Part shown: one piece after another, positions 60,270 to 64,000 of the stretch
How the letters are laid out: the number at the start of each line of letters is the position of its first letter
How positions within the stretch are numbered: position 1 is the stretch's first letter
Assembly (NCBI RefSeq): GCF_030345335.1
Contig: NZ_JAPVRC010000001.1
Span: 620,001-684,000, forward strand
From: Halobacillus campisalis
Lineage (GTDB): Bacteria; Bacillota; Bacilli; Bacillales; Halobacillaceae
Length of the DNA stretch: 64,000 bases
Direction of reading: 5' to 3'
Notes under the pieces: generated by a model
What the model was told of the DNA's origin: nothing
Database searches by the model: none
What the model saw: the letters and a program-made list of their open reading frames with translations, nothing else
Translations under genes and position numbers: made by a program

Positions 60270-60355
60270 CTCCTCAAATAACTCAGACTCGCCATCCAGG
60301 TACCGGAATCGGTTTAAAAACCTGTTCTGTGCGGTTGTAGCATGAAGTGCTACTT
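60270..60355 (-). ncRNA. L21 leader RNA
   Basis: The transcript upstream of rplU contains TAGCACTTCATGCTACAACC, GCACAGAACAGG and CGGTACCTGGATGGCGAGTC, resembling the Firmicute L21 leader that binds r-protein for autoregulation. AGTAGCACTTCATGCTAC can fold as a hairpin. The assignment rests on remembered consensus and on position. Confidence 0.75.
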
Positions 60356-60381
60356 GAATAACATATTGATGTTACCACAGA

Positions 60382-61797
60382 TCAAAACAAGTTGTCAACA
60401 TGATACACACGTCTCTGAATAGCTGCTGTGATCATGTCTAGTGACCCTTCAAGCTCAATTTGCCAGCCAGGAATGCTATGATCCTGCCTAACAAACAGCT
60501 CCTGTGGAATTTTACTAGATATAGGTTCAGAATGCAATTGTTTTTTTATATCATATAACTCAGGATGAACGGCAACGAGGACCGCTTCTTGCTGCCGGTT
60601 CTCAAAAAGAAAACGTTCCAGTCGATACCACTGTGTATGTAAATCATATCGACGTTCAGGTCTCGCAAGTAATTGATCGCATACAGGATACCATTGTCTA
60701 GTCCGAGTCATTTCCACTATTCCTAGTTTAGTCATTCCGTGGATGAGCGTTTTGACGGGATCTGCCTGCGCAATCTTTTTCATGTATTTAAGGAGCTGCT
60801 GCTCTTCTGAAAGGATGTTCATGGAAATGAAATCTACGAGAATCATTCCAGAAAGGTTTCGCAGCCTTACCTGCTTCAATACTTCCTCAGCCGCCAATTT
60901 ATTCACCGTCAATATTTCCTTACGGGACATAGCTTTTTCCTTATATTGATGACTGTTAACATCGATGACCATCATAGCTTCCGTACGGTCAATTATTAAT
61001 TGAACTCCTTTAAACGTTGTTACCTCGCGTTGAGAAAGCTTATTTTGGATTTCATTAACAGAATGGTTTGTATAGTTTTCTAAACTTTTTTCCCATCGTA
61101 TTTTCCCTTCCAGGCTCGGGTACTTCGCTTTTAACAGAACACTCATTTCACTCGTGTCCACTACAATTTCATTCACAGAATGAGCGTATTTTCGAATGAA
61201 CTGATCAGGGATAATGAGATCCTCCCACACCTTCCCTGGCTTATTCGCTTCGGGAATCTGCTTCCATACCTCTCTTAAAGTGCTCAGCTCGTCTTTCATG
61301 ATGTTAGCTCCCGTATCTTTTGAGCTCGTCCGCATGATGGCTCCTTCCGCGTCAGTCAGCATCGAGGTCATAACTTCACGTAAAGTTTCCGCATGATCCT
61401 TAGCTACTTTTTTAGAAATTGAAATCCTCTTCCCAAACGGTCGGTAAACTAAATACAGTCCAGGGAAAGTCAAGTCTGCACTGACCTGGGCTCCTTTGTC
61501 ACCGATAGGTTCTTTAGTCGCTTGTACGTAGATCGACTGTCCTTCCGTTAGTATCTGTTCTATAGACCCGTTACACCACGGGATTTCAGTTTTTTTCAAA
61601 AAAGCATGCTGTCTTTCCCCAATATCAACAAAAGCTGCCTGCATGCCTTTATGAATATTTTTTACCGTACCTTTAAAAATTGAACCCGAAAGCTGAAAAG
61701 CATCCGGGCGCACCGCTGTATATTCAATGACATCTCCCTGTTCGATAAAGAGAGCTATCAATTCACTTGTTTTTGTATGTAGCGCTAAAGTTCTCAT
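60382..61797 (-). CDS. rng: Ribonuclease E/G family protein
   Basis: Endoribonuclease for mRNA decay and rRNA processing, present in some Bacillaceae but missing from B. subtilis. The product is about 471 residues. An S1 domain (about 35-120) precedes the catalytic half. Catalytic pieces are MMVIDVNSHQY (first Asp, with Asn) and GMILVDFISM (second Asp). The zinc-link CPxC motif of RNase E/G is replaced by YPVC (Tyr370, Cys373). The ATG at 61797 follows GAAGAGGT. It lies directly downstream of spoIVFB. Confidence 0.9.
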   Translation of the reverse strand: MRTLALHTKTSELIALFIEQGDVIEYTAVRPDAFQLSGSIFKGTVKNIHKGMQAAFVDIGERQHAFLKKTEIPWCNGSIEQILTEGQSIYVQATKEPIGDKGAQVSADLTFPGLYLVYRPFGKRISISKKVAKDHAETLREVMTSMLTDAEGAIMRTSSKDTGANIMKDELSTLREVWKQIPEANKPGKVWEDLIIPDQFIRKYAHSVNEIVVDTSEMSVLLKAKYPSLEGKIRWEKSLENYTNHSVNEIQNKLSQREVTTFKGVQLIIDRTEAMMVIDVNSHQYKEKAMSRKEILTVNKLAAEEVLKQVRLRNLSGMILVDFISMNILSEEQQLLKYMKKIAQADPVKTLIHGMTKLGIVEMTRTRQWYPVCDQLLARPERRYDLHTQWYRLERFLFENRQQEAVLVAVHPELYDIKKQLHSEPISSKIPQELFVRQDHSIPGWQIELEGSLDMITAAIQRRVYHVDNLF

Positions 61798-61814
61798 GTT
61801 GAACCTCTTCATCA

Positions 61815-62666
61815 CTATAGACTTGAAATGTCCTTTAATGTCGCGTTCGTTCGTTTCTCATCTAAAAATTGATGCAGACATTCCTGTTCATCTACTATAT
61901 ATAATCCTGGTGTTTGTTTCAATATATATAAATGGTGACGATTCGCGCGGATATTTTTTATAACATCAAATGCGGAAGTTTGAGGCGGAACTGTGAAGTA
62001 CTTTACTTTCATATTCGTAACGTCTCTCTCGAGGCAGTAGACGGCATATCTCATAAATACATACATCTGCCTTTTCCACTCCAAAACATTTTCTAAAAGC
62101 AAAAAACCTGCCAGCAGTGTGCCGGCTAAAGTCATTCTTCCGTCCAGAATTAATACGGATAAGCTTAGCAACAACACAGCCATTGAAATGATCAATGAGG
62201 CTTTCAGGCTGAATTTAAAAGGAAGATACTGACTGAGAAAATAAAAAAGCAGTTTTCCTCCGTCCAACGGCCATACAGGAATTAAATTCAATAGTAAAAT
62301 CAGACTATTGTAAGTAAAGGCTGCCGACAATAAAGGGTGTGGACCGATCACAAATGAAAGCAGCTGAAGGACCGCAAATATCCATACATGCTGAATTGGT
62401 CCCGCTAACGTAACATGAAATTGTTCTTTGAGTGGTCGTGTCGTATGTTCATCACTTACTACACTTCCTCCGAGAAGCCAAAATTCGATATGAGAAACTC
62501 TCCATCCATACCTTCGAGCAGCCGCATAGTGCCCCATTTCATGAATGGCCACTATTGAAAACAAAATGATGAATTCGTAAATGGCTCCAGTCAAAAGAGC
62601 AGATACTGCCAGCACAAAGAACAGGGGATGGATATGGATGGATTTAGCAAGTTTAAGAGTCGCCAT
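61815..62666 (-). CDS. spoIVFB: SpoIVFB intramembrane metalloprotease
   Basis: Site-2-family protease that cleaves pro-sigma-K in the mother cell. The 283 residues show about six helices. The zinc motif HEMGH is at residues 42-46, the second motif is NLIPVWPLDGGKLL (Asp in PLDGG), and a C-terminal CBS-like domain follows (about 210-283). It overlaps spoIVFA by 14 bases. Its substrate gene, sigK, lies at the other end of the window. Confidence 0.96.
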   Translation of the reverse strand: MATLKLAKSIHIHPLFFVLAVSALLTGAIYEFIILFSIVAIHEMGHYAAARRYGWRVSHIEFWLLGGSVVSDEHTTRPLKEQFHVTLAGPIQHVWIFAVLQLLSFVIGPHPLLSAAFTYNSLILLLNLIPVWPLDGGKLLFYFLSQYLPFKFSLKASLIISMAVLLLSLSVLILDGRMTLAGTLLAGFLLLENVLEWKRQMYVFMRYAVYCLERDVTNMKVKYFTVPPQTSAFDVIKNIRANRHHLYILKQTPGLYIVDEQECLHQFLDEKRTNATLKDISSL

Positions 62667-63405
62667 CGACTTTGATCACTGCAGCAGGGTCTAAATATTG
62701 CTTGTCTTTCTCAATAGCAAAGAAAAACTCATTGCCATCTTTCTCATTCAACAAGCCTACCGTTTCCTGTGCTTGAATATGTTCATATAAATGGACATCT
62801 ATAGTGGACAAAAACCCGTAAATCGTATTCGAGTCGTCCTGATGCTGGATAATAACTGTTTTTTTCGTTTCTGGGTCATTGCCCGCAAAAATAACGGTAC
62901 CTTCTTTAATAGATTTAACTTCTTCACCTTGAGCCGTGCTCATGATGATTCCTCTTCCGTGATTCTCAAAAGGCTCTGTTACCGTTCCGTTGACTGGAAG
63001 TGCTACATTGACACTCTGCTGCTCTTCTTTAGGCTGAACTAGCTGCAAAGGCCCTCCAAAGCGATCACTGTACCACGCCGTCACTTTCGCAAAAGGAAAC
63101 TCTTCTTGCAGCTGGGAAGACACCCATTCCCTGGGCTGTTCGGCAACAGCTGATGAAGATTGTTCACTGATAAATACAACTCCAAATAAAAGAACAGAAG
63201 CCAGAGCTTGTACACCAAAAAGCGAGGCAGATTTCTTTGACGATTGCTTGAAACCATCGCTCACTGCGAAAGGAGGATACCCATGCATCTCTTCATCCTG
63301 CGGTCCGCTGATCCCTTTATGAGTCGTTGGAGTGCGGGAGGTTATAACCTTTTTCCTTTTTCGTTCTGCTATGTTTTTTCTTACATCGTTTATATTCTTT
63401 TTCAC
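62653..63405 (-). CDS. spoIVFA: SpoIVFA, regulator of pro-sigma-K processing
   Basis: Membrane partner that holds SpoIVFB inactive with BofA until SpoIVB cleaves it. The 250 residues have a charged cytoplasmic N-terminus, one membrane helix (about 60-80), and a LytM/M23-like domain (about 130-245, VNGTVTEPFENHGRGIIMSTAQGEEVKSIKEGTVIFAG in outline) without the zinc ligands, so not a peptidase. The start codon is GTG with AGAAGGGA upstream. Confidence 0.93.
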   Translation of the reverse strand: MKKNINDVRKNIAERKRKKVITSRTPTTHKGISGPQDEEMHGYPPFAVSDGFKQSSKKSASLFGVQALASVLLFGVVFISEQSSSAVAEQPREWVSSQLQEEFPFAKVTAWYSDRFGGPLQLVQPKEEQQSVNVALPVNGTVTEPFENHGRGIIMSTAQGEEVKSIKEGTVIFAGNDPETKKTVIIQHQDDSNTIYGFLSTIDVHLYEHIQAQETVGLLNEKDGNEFFFAIEKDKQYLDPAAVIKVDGDS

Positions 63406-63518
63406 TTGATCCCTTCTCTCCCAGCCTTTTTATTATTTTATGGCGTAAAGAGAGAGAATATGAATAGACTCGTTGTGATTAGCTGGTGTCGCAAAATCCC
63501 CAGAGATGTTTGCAGGCA

Positions 63519-63553
63519 AAATAAAACAGCTGCGAATTATGGTTCGCAGCTGT
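63519..63553 (-). terminator. Terminator of the min operon
   Basis: ACAGCTGCGAA (63526-63536) pairs with TTCGCAGCTGT (63543-63553), with U-rich sequence downstream on the minus strand, at the minD stop. Confidence 0.87.
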
Positions 63554-64000
63554 CAGGCACGCATTCCGAAGAACTTTTTCACTTTAGTCATCAAGCCAGG
63601 GTCTTCTTCTAAATTCATCAAAGGCACAGATTCTCCTAAGATGCGTCTTGCAATATTGCGATAAGCGATAGACGCTTTAGTATCTGGCGTAAAAGCCACA
63701 GGCTCACCTTTATTCGATCCTCTAATCACAGCATCATCGTCTATAACAATCCCTAAGAGATCAATGGATAGCACATTGACAATTTCGTCGACATCCAGCA
63801 TTTCTCCATTTTTCATTAAATGATTGCGAATCCGATTAATCACTAATTTCGGTGGTTCCAGTTCTTCCTGCTCCAATAACCCTATGATTCGATCAGCATC
63901 CCGGACACTCGCTTTTTCAGGTGTGGTCACCACAATAGCTTTGTCAGCTCCTGCGACTGCATTTTTGTACCCTTGCTCAATACCGGCTGGACAATCGATG
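63553..64000 (-). CDS. minD: Septum-site determining ATPase MinD (partial)
   Basis: Membrane-binding ATPase that positions the division septum with MinC. Only the C-terminal 148 residues are in the window; the start lies beyond 64000. The visible part opens IDCPAGIEQGYKNAVAGAD, the conserved MinD switch region, continues with VVTTPEKASVRDADRIIGLLE and INRIRNHL, and ends MTKVKKFFGMRA, the amphipathic membrane-targeting helix. It lies upstream of spoIVFA, as in B. subtilis. Confidence 0.95.
   Translation of the reverse strand, partial: IDCPAGIEQGYKNAVAGADKAIVVTTPEKASVRDADRIIGLLEQEELEPPKLVINRIRNHLMKNGEMLDVDEIVNVLSIDLLGIVIDDDAVIRGSNKGEPVAFTPDTKASIAYRNIARRILGESVPLMNLEEDPGLMTKVKKFFGMRA

Overview
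The window comes from the chromosome of an endospore-forming, low-GC Firmicute of the family Bacillaceae. Gene content and order closely follow the Bacillus subtilis greA–minD region. A seven-type Mrp antiporter cluster, a Ser/Glu-rich extracytoplasmic protein, a NhaD/ArsB-type transporter and a non-subtilis RNase E/G gene suggest a salt- or alkali-adapted genus such as Halobacillus or a relative. The genus is inference; the family is well supported.

Layout. 1-5870: sda with its DnaA boxes, then an mrp operon ordered A-C-D-E-F-G, with no mrpB. 5900-6670: sigK, uninterrupted. 6880-13380 (minus strand): yrhC, mtnN, yrrS, greA, udk, trmR, mltG, yrzB, ruvX and the ireB-like yrzL. 13440-16370: alaS with its T-box. 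16400-24120: yrrI, a 58-residue zinc-ribbon protein, recD2, a TPR protein, mnmA, yrvO, cymR and a YczE-type membrane protein. 24240-26230 (plus): rarA and an RsfA-family regulator. 26265-29890 (minus): 6S RNA, aspS and hisS with a T-box. 30061: an SH3b amidase (plus). 31800-40700 (minus): dtd, relA, apt, recJ, a LapA-domain protein, secDF and comN. 40810: spoVB (plus). 43347-45342 (minus): a DUF421 protein and an ion transporter. 45469: yrzE (plus). 45935-55160 (minus): yajC, tgt, queA, a DUF2905 protein, ruvB, ruvA, a truncated bofC, yebC, coxA, nadE, a CotS/YsxE-like kinase and safA. 55997 to the end (minus): pheA, pheB, obg, spo0B, rpmA, prp, rplU, rng, spoIVFB, spoIVFA and minD, which is cut by the window edge.

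Functional threads. Sporulation is prominent: Sda and Spo0B at initiation; MinD and Obg near division and phosphorelay control; RsfA-like in the forespore; SpoVB, SafA and CoxA in cortex and coat; and much of the pro-sigma-K checkpoint (SigK, SpoIVFA, SpoIVFB and a BofC lacking its C-terminal domain). A second thread is tRNA and translation: alaS, aspS-hisS, mnmA with its sulfur donor YrvO, trmR, tgt-queA, dtd, and ribosomal proteins L21 and L27 with the L27-trimming protease. A third is replication, repair and the stringent response: rarA, recD2, recJ, ruvAB, ruvX and relA.

The least explained sequence is a family of non-coding elements at 31567-31754, 42426-43275 and 55341-55932. They share inverted ends and an internal palindromic core that occurs in opposite orientations inside the two larger copies. 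They look like miniature inverted-repeat elements and carry no transposase. Other points to check are the missing mrpB, the short bofC, and a hairpin that sits between the Shine-Dalgarno and the start codon of sda.
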